Shown piece after piece: positions 45,925 through 56,087 of a DNA stretch of 64,000 bases. A program made the position numbers and the translations under genes. The notes beneath the pieces were generated by a model. It was not told the DNA's origin and did no database searches. It saw nothing but the letters and a program-made list of their open reading frames with translations. Location of the stretch: assembly GCF_009765995.1 (NCBI RefSeq), contig NZ_LMUI01000011.1, forward strand, positions 304,285-368,284. The letters are read 5' to 3'. The DNA comes from Methylocapsa sp. S129. GTDB lineage: Bacteria > Pseudomonadota > Alphaproteobacteria > Rhizobiales > Beijerinckiaceae. Every line of letters begins with the position of its first letter. Positions within the stretch are counted from its first letter, which is position 1.

Positions 45925-46494
45925 GTGAAAGTCATCGCAAGCTCGATCCGAAAAGGCAATATCATCGAGCGGGAGGGCGGTCAGCTCTGCGTCGTTCTAT
46001 CGGCCGAAAGCTTTCATCCCGGCAAGGGCACGCCCACGACGCAGATCGACATGCGGCGCATTTCCGACGGCGTGAAGGTGACGGATCGATTCAAGACGAC
46101 TGAACAGGTCGAGCGCGCCTTCGTCGAGGACCGCAATTTCAGTTATCTCTATTCCGACGCCGATGGTCATCATTTCATGAATGATGAGAGCTTCGACCAG
46201 ATGCAGGTGGCGACCGACGTTATCGGCGACCAGGGGCAATGGTTGCAGGAGGGCATGAAGGTTATCCTGTCGATTTTCAACGACACGGCCGTGGCGATTC
46301 AATTGCCGCCCCGCGTGACGCTGGAAGTCATGGAGACAGAACCGGCGATGAAGGGCCAGACCGCCTCTTCTTCCTATAAGCCGGCCAAACTTTCCAATGG
46401 CGCGCGGGCGATGGTGCCCCCGCATGTTTCCGCCGGCACGCGCGTCGTCATCCAGACCGAGGACGGCTCTTACGTCGAGCGCGCGAAAGACTGA
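45925..46494 (+). CDS. efp: Elongation factor P
   Basis: Relieves ribosome stalling at proline runs. 189 residues, three beta-barrel domains. The modified lysine is Lys34 in HPGKGT, exactly the Escherichia coli position, consistent with an epmA gene across the divergent promoter region. The start is a GTG at 45925 with TAAGGA about 9 bases upstream; translation begins [15 protein letters not shown], as in the family. The EpmB aminomutase that makes beta-lysine and the EpmC hydroxylase are not in the window. Confidence 0.97.
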   Translation: MKVIASSIRKGNIIEREGGQLCVVLSAESFHPGKGTPTTQIDMRRISDGVKVTDRFKTTEQVERAFVEDRNFSYLYSDADGHHFMNDESFDQMQVATDVIGDQGQWLQEGMKVILSIFNDTAVAIQLPPRVTLEVMETEPAMKGQTASSSYKPAKLSNGARAMVPPHVSAGTRVVIQTEDGSYVERAKD

Positions 46495-46553
46495 GATTTT
46501 CGGACCGCGAAGGCCCGCTGCGTCGCATATTGGCAATCCAAGGGAGACGAATA

Positions 46554-47540
46554 ATGCAACTGGGCATGATCGGGCTGGGGCGGATGGGCGCCAATATCGT
46601 GCGTCGGCTCATGCGCAACAATCATTCCTGCAGCGTTTATGATCGCGATCCGGCGCCGGGCAAGGCGCTGGCCGCAGAGGGCGCTCATTTCGCTGGCTCC
46701 CTCCAGGATCTTGTGGCCTCCCTCGAAACGCCGCGCGCCGTGTGGGTCATGCTGCCCGCCGGCGCGCCGACCGAACAGACGATCACAGCCCTGACGCCTC
46801 TGCTTGCCGCCGGCGACGTCATCATCGATGGCGGCAATACGTTCTGGCAGGATGACGTTCGGCGCGGCGCGACGCTCGCCGAAAAAGGCCTTCATTATAT
46901 CGATGTCGGCACCAGCGGCGGCGTCTGGGGGCTGGAGCGCGGCTATTGCATGATGATCGGCGGCGACGAAAAAGTCGTGCGGCGGCTCGATCCCTTGTTC
47001 AAGGCCTTGGCGCCCGGCCGTGGCGACGTTTCGCAAACGCCGAACCGCGAGGGGCGCGATCCGCGCGTCGAAGAAGGCTATCTGCATGCCGGGCCTTGCG
47101 GCGCCGGCCATTTCGTCAAAATGGTCCATAATGGCGTCGAATACGGCATGATGCAGTCCTACGCCGAAGGCTTCGATATCCTGCGCCATGCCGACAGCGA
47201 GGCGCTCAAACCCGAGCATCGCTTCTCTCTGGATCTGGCCGATATTTCGGAAGTCTGGCGGCGCGGCAGCGTGATTACGTCATGGCTGCTCGATTTGACC
47301 GCCTCGGCGCTGGCGCATGAGGGCGGCCTCGATTCGTATTCCGGCTTTGTCGAAGATTCGGGCGAGGGTCGCTGGACGATCATGGCGGCGATTGAGGAGG
47401 CGGTGCCAGCCGAGGTTTTATCGGCGGCGCTCTATACGCGTTTCCGTTCGCGCCAAAGCCACACTTTCGCGGAGAAAATCATCTCCGCCATGCGCAAGGG
47501 TTTCGGCGGTCATATCGAGCCGACAGCCAACAAGGGATAG
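46554..47540 (+). CDS. gnd: 6-phosphogluconate dehydrogenase, decarboxylating (short, YqeC/GndA type)
   Basis: Oxidative decarboxylation of 6-phosphogluconate to ribulose 5-phosphate. The 328-residue protein is the short form common outside enterics. The dinucleotide motif is [15 protein letters not shown] (residues 5-19) and the substrate loop is [20 protein letters not shown], with [24 protein letters not shown] carrying the catalytic Lys and the conserved HN. AAGGGAG lies before the ATG at 46554. Convergent with the binding-protein gene, 4 bases apart. Confidence 0.95.
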   Translation: MQLGMIGLGRMGANIVRRLMRNNHSCSVYDRDPAPGKALAAEGAHFAGSLQDLVASLETPRAVWVMLPAGAPTEQTITALTPLLAAGDVIIDGGNTFWQDDVRRGATLAEKGLHYIDVGTSGGVWGLERGYCMMIGGDEKVVRRLDPLFKALAPGRGDVSQTPNREGRDPRVEEGYLHAGPCGAGHFVKMVHNGVEYGMMQSYAEGFDILRHADSEALKPEHRFSLDLADISEVWRRGSVITSWLLDLTASALAHEGGLDSYSGFVEDSGEGRWTIMAAIEEAVPAEVLSAALYTRFRSRQSHTFAEKIISAMRKGFGGHIEPTANKG

Positions 47541-47544
47541 GCGC

Positions 47545-48393
47545 CTAATAAAAGCCGACCGGAAAATATTTGAGGTAGAGTTCGGCGTAGATTCCGCGCG
47601 CCGCCAAGCGGGCGAGTGCCCAATCCAATGCGCGGCGCAGCGTCGTGTCCTCCTTGCGCAGCGCGATGCCGACGCCTTCGCCAAAAAACCGGCTCTCGGT
47701 ATAAGCGCCGCCCTTGAACGCACAGCAATCGTCCGACGCGGCGCCGTTGAGCCATATCGCCAACGACAGGCCGTCGCCGAACAGAGCGTCGATCGAACCC
47801 TTACGCAATGCTTCATACAGGGCTGCGGCGTCGGGATAGGTCTTCTGAATTATCCCGGGAAAGAACCCATCGAGAAAGGCCCTATGGGCCGAGCCCGCGA
47901 TAACGCCGATCGTCTTGCCGGCCAAGGTCGCAGGCGTTGCGTCGCGAAGGGGCGAGTCCTTACGCACGACGAAACGGGCAGGCGTTCGATAATAAGGTTG
48001 GGTGAAGTCGATTTTGCCGCGCGTCGCCGGCGTCGCGGCGATCGACGCGATAATGGCGTCTCCTTTACCTTCGAGCAGCGAATCGACGATCGTGTCCCAA
48101 CGGCGCGCCTGAATGGTGCAGCCCACCTGCAATTCCTCACAGACGGCCCGGGCGATTTCGACGTTGAAACCCGCGAGCGAACCGTCCGCCAAAGCGAAAT
48201 TGAGCGGTGGATAGTCGTCGTCGGTGAGGAAACGGATGGCGCGAAGTCCCGATAGATCGGGCCGCTCGCGTTGAAGGCCCGGATCCCAGAAGCTTGGCGT
48301 CGCGACACGTGCGTCCTGCGCGTTTGCCGCCGCGACCAAAAAGAAGATCGCCATCAGCGCGAACAAAAAATTGGAAAAATGCGGTCGACGCAT
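47545..48393 (-). CDS. Periplasmic amino-acid-type substrate-binding protein (SBP family 3)
   Basis: A 282-residue periplasmic protein with a signal peptide (about 1-25, LFALMAIFFLVAAANAQDA). The family 3 pattern TDDDYPPLNFALADGSLAGFNVEIARAVCEEL and the second lobe KTIGVIAGSAHRAFL are clear. Family members feed polar amino-acid ABC importers or act as sensor inputs. No permease or ATPase gene is beside it, so it is an orphan here. Two adjacent Cys (ASDDCCAF) near residue 226 may form a disulfide. Confidence 0.88.
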   Translation of the reverse strand: MRRPHFSNFLFALMAIFFLVAAANAQDARVATPSFWDPGLQRERPDLSGLRAIRFLTDDDYPPLNFALADGSLAGFNVEIARAVCEELQVGCTIQARRWDTIVDSLLEGKGDAIIASIAATPATRGKIDFTQPYYRTPARFVVRKDSPLRDATPATLAGKTIGVIAGSAHRAFLDGFFPGIIQKTYPDAAALYEALRKGSIDALFGDGLSLAIWLNGAASDDCCAFKGGAYTESRFFGEGVGIALRKEDTTLRRALDWALARLAARGIYAELYLKYFPVGFY

Positions 48394-48527
48394 GATGAAG
48401 AGATTGCCTTGTTGATGCGGGGCGCAGCCAGTCGATTTGGCACTCTAACCCCGGTCGCATTTTTCGATCAATTTTACTTTCTGCACTTTACGGTTGTGGG
48501 ATATTTCAGTAATCCTTCGATTATCGT

Positions 48528-50495
48528 TTGTTGCCTGTAGAAATTTTGTCGGCGTCCCGCGTGACAGCTTTCGACCCGCAAGCCCCGTTTGCAACGCCTG
48601 ACTGGGCTCCGGCGAAGTGGTCGCGTACGCCAATAGGGCGCAGCGACCGCCGTTCGCCAGGCGAGAATCGAGACATCGTCCCGATCGAAATCGCATTTTT
48701 GGCCGATTATGGCGTGCCGCGCGCCTCATTGCTCGCCGCGACGCAGGCGGCTGTCCGCTGCGGCGTTTCGGCCGATCAAGCCTTGCTCGGCGAAGGTTAC
48801 CTGCGCGAAGATGATTTCTACCGGTTGCTCGCTCAGCGCGTGGGGCTCGCGTACTATCGCGGCGAGATCGCAATCGCCGAATGCCTCAATCCCGCCGAGG
48901 CCGCGACGCGCGGAAGCGTGCGATTGGCGCCAAACCCCGAGGGATTGAGCGCCGTCGTGGCGCCGCGCGGCAGGGCTGTGGCGGCCCTGCTCGCGGCTTC
49001 CGCCGCCGGGCGTTCGCCGACCTATTACGCCATCGCCGCGCCGCAACGATTGGGCGCCATCGTTCGGCGTCAAATGGCTCGCCAATTGGCCGAGAACGCC
49101 GCCGGCGCCCTCGCTGGGGTGGATCCAACGCTCTCCGCCCACTCGATCTTTTCCAACGGCCGATTGGCATGCGCCACTCTCCTGGCGCTTTGCGTGATTT
49201 TCGTCGGAGCGCTTTGGTCCGCGGAATTCCGTGTGTTTTGCGCGATCGCCCTCTGGCTCGCTTTCGGCGCGGCCGCCGCGTTGCGCCTTGTCGCCGCGGC
49301 AAAGCCAGCGCCGACCGAGGCGCCGCCGCCGCTGAACGACTTCGATCTGCCTCTCTACTCGATCATCGCCCCCCTCTATCGCGAGGCGAAGATTGTCACG
49401 CAGCTCATCGGCGCCATCGACGCAATCGACTATCCAAAATCCAAGCTCGACATCAAAATCGTCGTAGAACGCGACGATCTGGAAACGCTGACCGCGCTTG
49501 CGAAAATGAGGCTTCCCTCGCGTTATGACGTCATTGTCGCGCCGCCTGGGGCCCCCGCCACCAAGCCGCGCGCGCTAAACGTCGCACTCCCGTTCGCTCG
49601 CGGCGATCTGATCGTCATCTATGACGCCGAGGACGCGCCCGCCCCCAACCAATTGCGCCGGGCCGCCGCCCGCTTTGCGCGAGACAAAAGCATCGATTGC
49701 TTGCAGGCTCGTCTCGCGATCTTCAATGTCGACGACTTCTGGATGGCCAAGCTTTTCGCAATCGAATACGCGGCGCTGTTCGACGTCGTCAATCCCGGCC
49801 TCGCCGTGCTCGGCGCTCCCATCGCCCTTGGAGGGACGTCCAATCACTTCCGCTGGCAAACGCTGCGCCACACGGGAAGCTGGGACGCGTGGAACGTGAC
49901 CGAGGACGCCGATCTCGGTCTGCGCCTCGCCCGCTTCGCGCGCCGCGTGGCCACGATCGACTCGGACACCTATGAGGAGGCGCCGTCCAATCTCAAAAAT
50001 TGGTTCGGGCAGCGCCGTCGCTGGCTCAAAGGCTGGCTACAGACCCTTGCGGTTCATTTGCGCAATCCGCGCCGCCTACTTGGCCAGTTGGGCTGGATGC
50101 GCACTTTGGCGGCGTTGGCGTTGATGCTCGGCCCGGTGCTCGGCGGCCTGTTGGGTCCCGCGCTTCTTGGCTATTCGCTGTGGCGCTGCCTGAACGGCGA
50201 ACTGTTCATGATGCGGTCGATCCTCCAGGTCATTGGCGCCGCGCTGACGCTGTTGTTGCTGGTCGCGGGACTTGGCGCGATCCTCGTTCCGATCATGCTG
50301 GCCCTGCGCCGCAGACGCCTCTTGCGGCTCTGCCTATGTCTCCCGTTGCTCCCCCTCTACTATTGCCTGGTCTCTGTCGCCGCCTGGGCGGCGCTGGTAG
50401 ATCTTGCGTGGCGGCCCTTTCACTGGTGGAAGACGGAGCACGGACTGGCGCGCACGTCCATTCGGGAATCCGGTGATGGGAAGGTGCTTCATTAG
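48528..50495 (+). CDS. Membrane glycosyltransferase, GT2 cellulose-synthase-like, fused to an N-terminal GspE_N-type domain
   Basis: A 655-residue protein. Residues about 55-200 resemble the N-terminal domain of type II secretion ATPase GspE (ADQALLGEGYLREDDFYRLLAQRVGLAYY), with membrane helices following near 215-260. The GT2 core has DLPLYSIIAPLYREAKIV, a DxD-like VIYDAEDAP, the acceptor motif TEDADLGLRL and the processive QRRRWLKGW (Q-x-x-R-W). Four or more membrane helices end the protein. It should make or export a beta-linked polysaccharide; product unknown. The start is uncertain: TTG at 48528, no good ribosome binding site; a GTG at 48561 is the next choice. Confidence 0.85.
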   Translation: MLPVEILSASRVTAFDPQAPFATPDWAPAKWSRTPIGRSDRRSPGENRDIVPIEIAFLADYGVPRASLLAATQAAVRCGVSADQALLGEGYLREDDFYRLLAQRVGLAYYRGEIAIAECLNPAEAATRGSVRLAPNPEGLSAVVAPRGRAVAALLAASAAGRSPTYYAIAAPQRLGAIVRRQMARQLAENAAGALAGVDPTLSAHSIFSNGRLACATLLALCVIFVGALWSAEFRVFCAIALWLAFGAAAALRLVAAAKPAPTEAPPPLNDFDLPLYSIIAPLYREAKIVTQLIGAIDAIDYPKSKLDIKIVVERDDLETLTALAKMRLPSRYDVIVAPPGAPATKPRALNVALPFARGDLIVIYDAEDAPAPNQLRRAAARFARDKSIDCLQARLAIFNVDDFWMAKLFAIEYAALFDVVNPGLAVLGAPIALGGTSNHFRWQTLRHTGSWDAWNVTEDADLGLRLARFARRVATIDSDTYEEAPSNLKNWFGQRRRWLKGWLQTLAVHLRNPRRLLGQLGWMRTLAALALMLGPVLGGLLGPALLGYSLWRCLNGELFMMRSILQVIGAALTLLLLVAGLGAILVPIMLALRRRRLLRLCLCLPLLPLYYCLVSVAAWAALVDLAWRPFHWWKTEHGLARTSIRESGDGKVLH

Positions 50496-50606
50496 AGGCA
50501 AAAATCGCGAACGACAGTCTCGACGATTGACTTGACGAAGCGTCTTTCTACTGTGCGCGGCGACCGGCCTTCGCCGGAAGCCGGATTCAGGAGCAAGTTC
50601 AAGAGA

Positions 50607-52283
50607 ATGCCGTTATCTTTCGCCAACGTCCCGCTCGAGGCCGCACAGACTTCGAAGGCATGGCCATTCGAGGAGGCGCGGAAGCTGGTCGCGCGCGTTC
50701 AGCGAACCGGCCAAAGCGAAGTCCTGTTCGAAACCGGCTATGGCCCATCGGGTCTGCCGCATATGGGCACGTTCGGGGAAGTCGCGCGGACCACCATGGT
50801 GCGGCACGCCTTCCGCGTCCTGACGGAAGATACGATCAAAACGCGATTGATCGCCTTTTCCGACGATATGGACGGGTTACGCAAGGCGCCTGACAACATC
50901 CCTAACCGCGACTTGATCGCAGCCCATCTCGGCAAGCCGCTCACGCAGGTGCCGGACCCGTTTGGCGAATACGATAGTTTCGCCGCCCAAAACAACGCGC
51001 GGCTGCAGAGGTTCCTCGACGCGTTCGGCTTCGATTATCAATTCGCCTCCTCGACCGTTTATTACAAGGCTGGGCGTTTCGATGCGGCGCTGCTGCATGT
51101 GCTGGCGCGGTTCGACGCGGTTCAGAAAATCATGCTGCCCTCGCTGCGCGAGGAACGCGCCGCCACCTATTCGCCGTTCCTGCCCATTCATCCGCGCACC
51201 GGCATCGTCATGCAGGTCCCGCTCCTCGCACATGATTCCAAGGCCGGAACGATCAGTTGGCGCGATCCCGATACGGGCGAGGCGTTCGAAACGCCCGTTA
51301 CGGGCGGCCAATGCAAGCTGCAATGGAAGCCCGACTGGGCGATGCGCTGGGTCGCGCTTGGCGTCGATTATGAAATGGCGGGCAAGGACCTCATCGATTC
51401 CGTCAAGCTGTCGTCGGCGATCGCGCGCGCGATCGGCGGCCAGCCGCCGGAGGGCTTCAATTACGAACTCTTCCTCGACGACAAGGGCCAGAAGATTTCC
51501 AAATCAAAGGGCAACGGCCTTTCGATCGACGAATGGCTGACCTATGCGAGTCCGGAGAGTCTGTCGCTGTTCATGTTCCAGAAGCCGATGGCCGCCAAGC
51601 GGCTCTATTTCGATGTCATTCCGCGTACGGTCGATGAATATCTGGGCTTTCTCGACGCCTATCCACGTCAGGAGTGGAAGGAGCGCCTGGGCAATCCGGT
51701 CTGGCACATCCACGCCGGGGCGCCGCCCGCGCCCGAACGCCTCGTCCACGGCGAAAACGCGGAAACGCCGATCTCCTTCAGCATGCTGCTCAATCTAACG
51801 GCGGTCGCCAACAGCGAGAATCCCGTTGTCCTCTGGGGCTTCCTGCGCCGCTATGCGCCCTCCGTTTCGCCTGAGACCCATCCGAGACTGGACCGGCTCG
51901 TGCATTACGCGGTCGCCTATTTCCGCGATTTCGTGGCGCCGAAGAAGCGCTATCGGCTCGCCGACGATGTCGAGACCGCCGCGCTTGAGGCACTGTCGGC
52001 GAATCTGGCGGCGCTTCCCGGCGATGCGAACGCGGAGACGATCCAGCATGCGCTCTACGATCTCGCCCGACCGATCCCGCGCTATCAGGATTTGAACGCC
52101 AAGGGCGCCACGCCGGAACGGCCGGGCGTATCGAACGACTGGTTCAACATGATCTATCAGGTGCTGCTGGGCGAGGAGCGCGGGCCGCGGTTGGGTTCAT
52201 TCATCGCACTGTATGGGATTGAGGAAACGCGGGCGTTGATTGCGAAGGCGCTCGCGGGTGGGCTTGTTGGAAAGGTGGCGTAA
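50607..52283 (+). CDS. lysS: Lysyl-tRNA synthetase, class I
   Basis: Charges tRNA-Lys using the class I (archaeal-type) enzyme found in many Alphaproteobacteria. 558 residues. The HIGH-like motif is [13 protein letters not shown] (about residues 48-60) and the KMSKS-like motif is KISKSKGNG near residue 298. The C-terminal half is the helical domain of class I LysRS. I start at the ATG at 50607 ([10 protein letters not shown]), which AAGAGA precedes; 25 further codons upstream are open. The window therefore carries a class I LysRS for tRNA and a class II LysRS paralog (epmA) for EF-P. Confidence 0.96.
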   Translation: MPLSFANVPLEAAQTSKAWPFEEARKLVARVQRTGQSEVLFETGYGPSGLPHMGTFGEVARTTMVRHAFRVLTEDTIKTRLIAFSDDMDGLRKAPDNIPNRDLIAAHLGKPLTQVPDPFGEYDSFAAQNNARLQRFLDAFGFDYQFASSTVYYKAGRFDAALLHVLARFDAVQKIMLPSLREERAATYSPFLPIHPRTGIVMQVPLLAHDSKAGTISWRDPDTGEAFETPVTGGQCKLQWKPDWAMRWVALGVDYEMAGKDLIDSVKLSSAIARAIGGQPPEGFNYELFLDDKGQKISKSKGNGLSIDEWLTYASPESLSLFMFQKPMAAKRLYFDVIPRTVDEYLGFLDAYPRQEWKERLGNPVWHIHAGAPPAPERLVHGENAETPISFSMLLNLTAVANSENPVVLWGFLRRYAPSVSPETHPRLDRLVHYAVAYFRDFVAPKKRYRLADDVETAALEALSANLAALPGDANAETIQHALYDLARPIPRYQDLNAKGATPERPGVSNDWFNMIYQVLLGEERGPRLGSFIALYGIEETRALIAKALAGGLVGKVA

Positions 52284-52369
52284 GACGCCGAGCGTGGCCC
52301 ACCTTCGCGTCGCTTTGGCGATTTCGGCCACCGTCGCAACTCAGAAGGAAAATTTGACGTAGCTATTTA

Positions 52370-52384
52370 TACCAGTTTTTGGTA
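52370..52384. promoter_or_regulatory. Operator-like inverted repeat upstream of parD
   Basis: TACCA (52370-52374), GTTTT, TGGTA (52380-52384) is a perfect 5-base inverted repeat 23 bases before the parD ATG. A TTGACG element lies 10 bases upstream of it (52354-52359). ParD antitoxins are ribbon-helix-helix repressors of their own operon, so this is the natural candidate site. The repeat is short. Confidence 0.45.
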
Positions 52385-52407
52385 CATTATGAATGGAGGC
52401 CGTCGCA

Positions 52408-52659
52408 ATGGGCAAAAATACCTCTTTCAGCCTCGGAGATCATTTTAGCGATTTCATTGAGGGACAGGTTACGCAGGGACGCTATGGCAACGCCAGCGAT
52501 GTGGTTCGCGCGGGACTGAGGCTGCTCGAAGAACAGGAAACTAAGCTCGCCGCCTTGCGCGCCGCGCTCGTCGAAGGCGAGAACAGCGGCCCGTCGACGC
52601 CATTTGATTTCGAAGCCTTCATTGCCCGCAAACGCGAGACCGGAACGTCCGCGCCGTGA
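52408..52659 (+). CDS. parD: ParD-type antitoxin
   Basis: An 83-residue ribbon-helix-helix protein. The pattern [41 protein letters not shown] is the ParD/CC2985 signature: a beta strand followed by two helices that form the DNA-binding dimer. The C-terminal part ([12 protein letters not shown]) should wrap the toxin. GGAGG nine bases upstream supports the ATG at 52408. It overlaps parE by 4 bases. Confidence 0.93.
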   Translation: MGKNTSFSLGDHFSDFIEGQVTQGRYGNASDVVRAGLRLLEEQETKLAALRAALVEGENSGPSTPFDFEAFIARKRETGTSAP

Positions 52660-52946
52660 GCGGTTTTGTCTTTTCACCGCGCGCGCAGGCCGACATCGAA
52701 GAAATCTGGGATTACACGGCCGCTCGTTGGAACACCAGGCAGGCCGAAGCCTATATCCGACAAATTCAGGCGGCGATCGAAACCGTCGCAGCCGCGCCGA
52801 AGCTGGCGCGCTCCTGCGAGGAGATCAAGGCGGGATATTGGAAATACCCAGCCGGATCGCACGTCATCTTTTTCCGCCTGATCCACGACGGAATCGACAT
52901 CGTGCGCGTCCTGCACGGCCGGATGGACTTCGAGCGGCATCTTTGA
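52656..52946 (+). CDS. parE: ParE-type toxin
   Basis: A 96-residue RelE/ParE-superfamily protein. Landmarks are [20 protein letters not shown], then [36 protein letters not shown] and a terminal [16 protein letters not shown]. ParE toxins poison DNA gyrase, while close relatives may act otherwise. The GTG start at 52656 overlaps the parD stop (GTGA). Short spacing indicates strict translational coupling. Confidence 0.94.
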   Translation: MSGFVFSPRAQADIEEIWDYTAARWNTRQAEAYIRQIQAAIETVAAAPKLARSCEEIKAGYWKYPAGSHVIFFRLIHDGIDIVRVLHGRMDFERHL

Positions 52947-52988
52947 TCAGCGGGCGTTCTCGACACGACTGATTGCAAACGCCTATGC

Positions 52989-54293
52989 TCACCGTAACAG
53001 CGTCCCGTTCGCCTCTAGCACCAGTCCCGCCAGATATAGCGATCCCGCGATCAAAACCCGCGGCGGTACGGGCCAGTCTCTCGCGGCCAGGAAGCGCAGC
53101 GCGGCTTCCACGCTCTGGCAGGCGGCGGCGTTCAGCCCCACGCTCTGGGCGAAGGCGGCGACTTCCTCGGCCGGTCGCCCCGCATGTTCGCCCGATATCG
53201 GCACGGCGAGCGTTTCCTGCGCGAGCCCTTTGAAGTGGCGCAAGAAGCCGGCCGTGTCCTTGGTGCTCAGCGTTCCGCAGATCAGCACGAGCGGGCGCGA
53301 AGCCTGATCCTCGAAATCAGCCATGGCCTCGGCGAGCACGCGCCCGCCCTCTTCATTATGCCCGCCATCAAGCCAGAGTTCGGCCCGCGGCGGCGCAAGA
53401 TCGACGAGACGTCCGCTGCGCAGACGCTGCAGCCGCGCGGGCCAATCGGCTTCCGCGAGGCCCTGCTCCAACACCCGCGCGCCTAAATCGGGCTCGATCG
53501 CGCGCAAAGCCGCCAGCGCATTGGCGGCGTTGATGTGCTGATGGCGGCCGACCAGGCGCGGCAGCGGCATGTCGAGAAGGCCGACGCTGTCCTGAAACAC
53601 CAGCCGGCCGTTTTCCTCATGCATGGTGAAGTCGCGCCCGCCGACGATAGGCCGCGCGCCGACACGGAACGCTTCGCGCTCGATCACGTCCAGCGCGCGC
53701 GAATCCTGCTCGGCGATGATGGCGGGCGCGCCCTTTTTCAGAATGCCCGCCTTCTCATAGGCGATCTTCTCGACCGTCTCGCCGAGGAATTCCGGATGGT
53801 CCATCGAGACGGGCGTGATGACGGTCGCGACGGGCCGCTCGATGACATTGGTCGCGTCATAGCGCCCGCCAAGACCGACTTCGAGCAACAGATAATCGGC
53901 GGGAATTTCGCTGAACAGCAAAATAGCCGCGGCGGTCGTGATTTCGAAGACCGAAATCGACTGGCCGGCATTGACCGCTTCGCATCGATCGAAAGCGGCG
54001 AACATCCGCTCGTCGTCGACGAGATCGCCCGCGACCCGGATGCGCTCGTTGAATCGGATGAGATGGGGCGATGTATAGACATGGACGCGCTTGCCCGCCG
54101 CCTCGAGCGCGGCGCGCATGAAAGCGATCGTCGATCCCTTGCCGTTGGTGCCGGCGACATGGACGACGGGCGGCAGGCACTTCTGCGGCGCGCCCAGATC
54201 GGCGAGCAGACGCTCAATGCGGCCAAGCGACAGATCGATCCGCTTGGGATGAAGCGGGGCGAAACGCGTGAGGATCGCATCCTGCTGGTTCAT
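52989..54293 (-). CDS. folC: Bifunctional folylpolyglutamate synthase / dihydrofolate synthase
   Basis: Adds glutamate to dihydropteroate and to folates. The 434-residue Mur-ligase-like enzyme has the P-loop VAGTNGKGSTIAFMRAAL (about residues 44-61), the DATNVIERPVATVITPVSMDHPEFLG region and the ATP/Glu-binding LDGGHNEEGG segment near residue 325. The ATG at 54293 (MNQQDAIL) is chosen; it lies 35 bases after accD on the same strand. The trpA-accD-folC run is conserved in Alphaproteobacteria. Confidence 0.96.
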   Translation of the reverse strand: MNQQDAILTRFAPLHPKRIDLSLGRIERLLADLGAPQKCLPPVVHVAGTNGKGSTIAFMRAALEAAGKRVHVYTSPHLIRFNERIRVAGDLVDDERMFAAFDRCEAVNAGQSISVFEITTAAAILLFSEIPADYLLLEVGLGGRYDATNVIERPVATVITPVSMDHPEFLGETVEKIAYEKAGILKKGAPAIIAEQDSRALDVIEREAFRVGARPIVGGRDFTMHEENGRLVFQDSVGLLDMPLPRLVGRHQHINAANALAALRAIEPDLGARVLEQGLAEADWPARLQRLRSGRLVDLAPPRAELWLDGGHNEEGGRVLAEAMADFEDQASRPLVLICGTLSTKDTAGFLRHFKGLAQETLAVPISGEHAGRPAEEVAAFAQSVGLNAAACQSVEAALRFLAARDWPVPPRVLIAGSLYLAGLVLEANGTLLR

Positions 54294-54328
54294 GCCTTCT
54301 CCTGCCTGAACTGAAAAGCGGGGCTGAT

Positions 54329-55207
54329 TCAAGCGGCGGCCGGTTCCGGCAAGTCCGTTTGAGGCGCATGGGTGAGGAGCTTGCACAAGCGGGCTAGAAG
54401 CGGGCGCAATTCGGCGCGCGGCGCAACCATATCGACCATGCCGTGGCTCTTGAGATATTCGGCGCGCTGGAAACCTTCGGGCAGCCTCTCGCGGATCGTC
54501 TGCTCGATCACGCGCGCGCCGGCAAAGCCGATAACCGCACCCGGCTCGGCGATGTGAATGTCGCCCAGCATCGCATAAGAAGCCGTGACGCCGCCGGTCG
54601 TCGGATTGGTCAGCACGACAATATAGGGAAGTCCGGCAGCGCGGAGCCGCCGGACGGCGACGGTCGTGCGCGGCATTTGCATCAGTGCGAACATGCCCTC
54701 CTGCATGCGGGCGCCGCCCGAAGCCGTGAAGATGATGAAGGGTGTGCGCCGCTCCAGGGCCGCGGTCATGCCGGCGATGATCGCCTCGCCGGCCGCCATG
54801 CCCAGCGTGCCGCCCTGAAACGCAAAATCCTGCACGGCGACGGTGACGGACAGCCCCTCAAGTTTGCCGGCAGCGAGCGTTATGGCGTCGGACGCGCCGG
54901 TCTTGGTCCGATATTCCTTGAGGCGGTCGGAATAGCGCTTGATGTCGCGAAACTTCAGCGGATCGGAGGGGACTTCGGGCGTCGGCAATTCGTCGTAGCG
55001 CCCATTGTCGAACAGATTGGCGAGCCTCGCTTTCGCGCCGATCGCCATGTGATAGCCAGAGCCCGGCACGACGAACAAATTGGCCTCGAGATCCTTGTGG
55101 AACACAAGCTGGCCGCTCTCGGGACATTTGACCCACAGATTCTCCGGCGTCTCGCGCCTCAGGAAGGAGCGAATCTTCGGCGGTACGACATTGGAAATCC
55201 AGTTCAT
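54329..55207 (-). CDS. accD: Acetyl-CoA carboxylase carboxyltransferase beta subunit, zinc finger degenerate
   Basis: Together with AccA it transfers carboxyl from biotin to acetyl-CoA for malonyl-CoA. 292 residues; the crotonase-like core is intact with [37 protein letters not shown] and the oxyanion-hole [15 protein letters not shown]. Of the four zinc-finger cysteines only Cys28 remains; the other three positions read Ser31, Val47 and Ser50. Rhizobial AccD proteins share this loss, so it is likely functional. It follows trpA by 43 bases and precedes folC. Confidence 0.96.
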   Translation of the reverse strand: MNWISNVVPPKIRSFLRRETPENLWVKCPESGQLVFHKDLEANLFVVPGSGYHMAIGAKARLANLFDNGRYDELPTPEVPSDPLKFRDIKRYSDRLKEYRTKTGASDAITLAAGKLEGLSVTVAVQDFAFQGGTLGMAAGEAIIAGMTAALERRTPFIIFTASGGARMQEGMFALMQMPRTTVAVRRLRAAGLPYIVVLTNPTTGGVTASYAMLGDIHIAEPGAVIGFAGARVIEQTIRERLPEGFQRAEYLKSHGMVDMVAPRAELRPLLARLCKLLTHAPQTDLPEPAAA

Positions 55208-55250
55208 CGCAACCCTTTCATCCGCCCCGCGCCAGAGGACTTGCCGCCAA

Positions 55251-56087
55251 TCATGTTGCGAGGGCGTGCGCGGCGCCCCGCACGCCCCTTGCGAGATCGG
55301 CGACCATATTCGTCACGGCCGGTATTGTTTTGGCGCTCGCTTCGCCTTCGACGAGCGAACCGCGCACGGCCTCAACAATCGCCGAACCCACCACGACGCC
55401 ATCGGCGATGGCGGCGATGGCGGCAGCGCTCGCGGCGTCCCGGACGCCAAAACCGACCGCTACGGGTAAATGGGTATGCGCCTTGATCCGCGCAACGGCG
55501 GCGCCGACCCTGCCTGAATCGGGGGTCGCGGCGCCGGTAATGCCCGTGATCGACACGTAATAGACAAAGCCCGATGTATTGGCGAGCACGGCGGGAAGAC
55601 GTTTATCGTCGGTCGTCGGCGTGGCGAGGCGGATGAAGTTGAGCCCTGCCTTGAGCGCGGGCAAACAAAGCTCCCCATCTTCTTCGGGCGGCAGGTCGAC
55701 GACGATGAGCCCGTCCACGCCCGCGGCCTTGGCGTCACGCAAGAAGGCGTCGACGCCGTAAATATAGATCGGATTGTAATAACCCATCAGGATTAACGGC
55801 GTCGTAGAATCGCCTTTGCGAAAATCGGCGACCAGTCCGAGCGTGCGGCGCATGGTCTGGCCGCCTTTGAGGGCGCGCAGGCCTGAGGCCTGGATCGCCG
55901 GGCCGTCCGCCATCGGATCGGTAAACGGCATGCCGATCTCTATGACGTCGGCGCCGGCCGCCGGCAACGCCTTGAGAATGTCGAGCGAAGTCGCAAGATC
56001 GGGATCGCCCGCGGTGACGAAAGTCACCAAAGCGGCGCGGCCCTCCTGGCGCAGAGCGGCGAAGCGAGTGTCGATGCGAGTGGTCAT
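55251..56087 (-). CDS. trpA: Tryptophan synthase alpha subunit
   Basis: Cleaves indole-3-glycerol phosphate to indole, which passes to TrpB. 278 residues, TIM barrel. The catalytic Glu and Asp are in [16 protein letters not shown], and the phosphate loop [14 protein letters not shown] appears near residue 215. First gene of trpA-accD-folC. trpF and trpB, which usually precede trpA in this order, are absent; kpsF lies upstream instead, 109 bases away and on the same strand, so the trp genes are split. Confidence 0.96.
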   Translation of the reverse strand: MTTRIDTRFAALRQEGRAALVTFVTAGDPDLATSLDILKALPAAGADVIEIGMPFTDPMADGPAIQASGLRALKGGQTMRRTLGLVADFRKGDSTTPLILMGYYNPIYIYGVDAFLRDAKAAGVDGLIVVDLPPEEDGELCLPALKAGLNFIRLATPTTDDKRLPAVLANTSGFVYYVSITGITGAATPDSGRVGAAVARIKAHTHLPVAVGFGVRDAASAAAIAAIADGVVVGSAIVEAVRGSLVEGEASAKTIPAVTNMVADLARGVRGAAHALAT

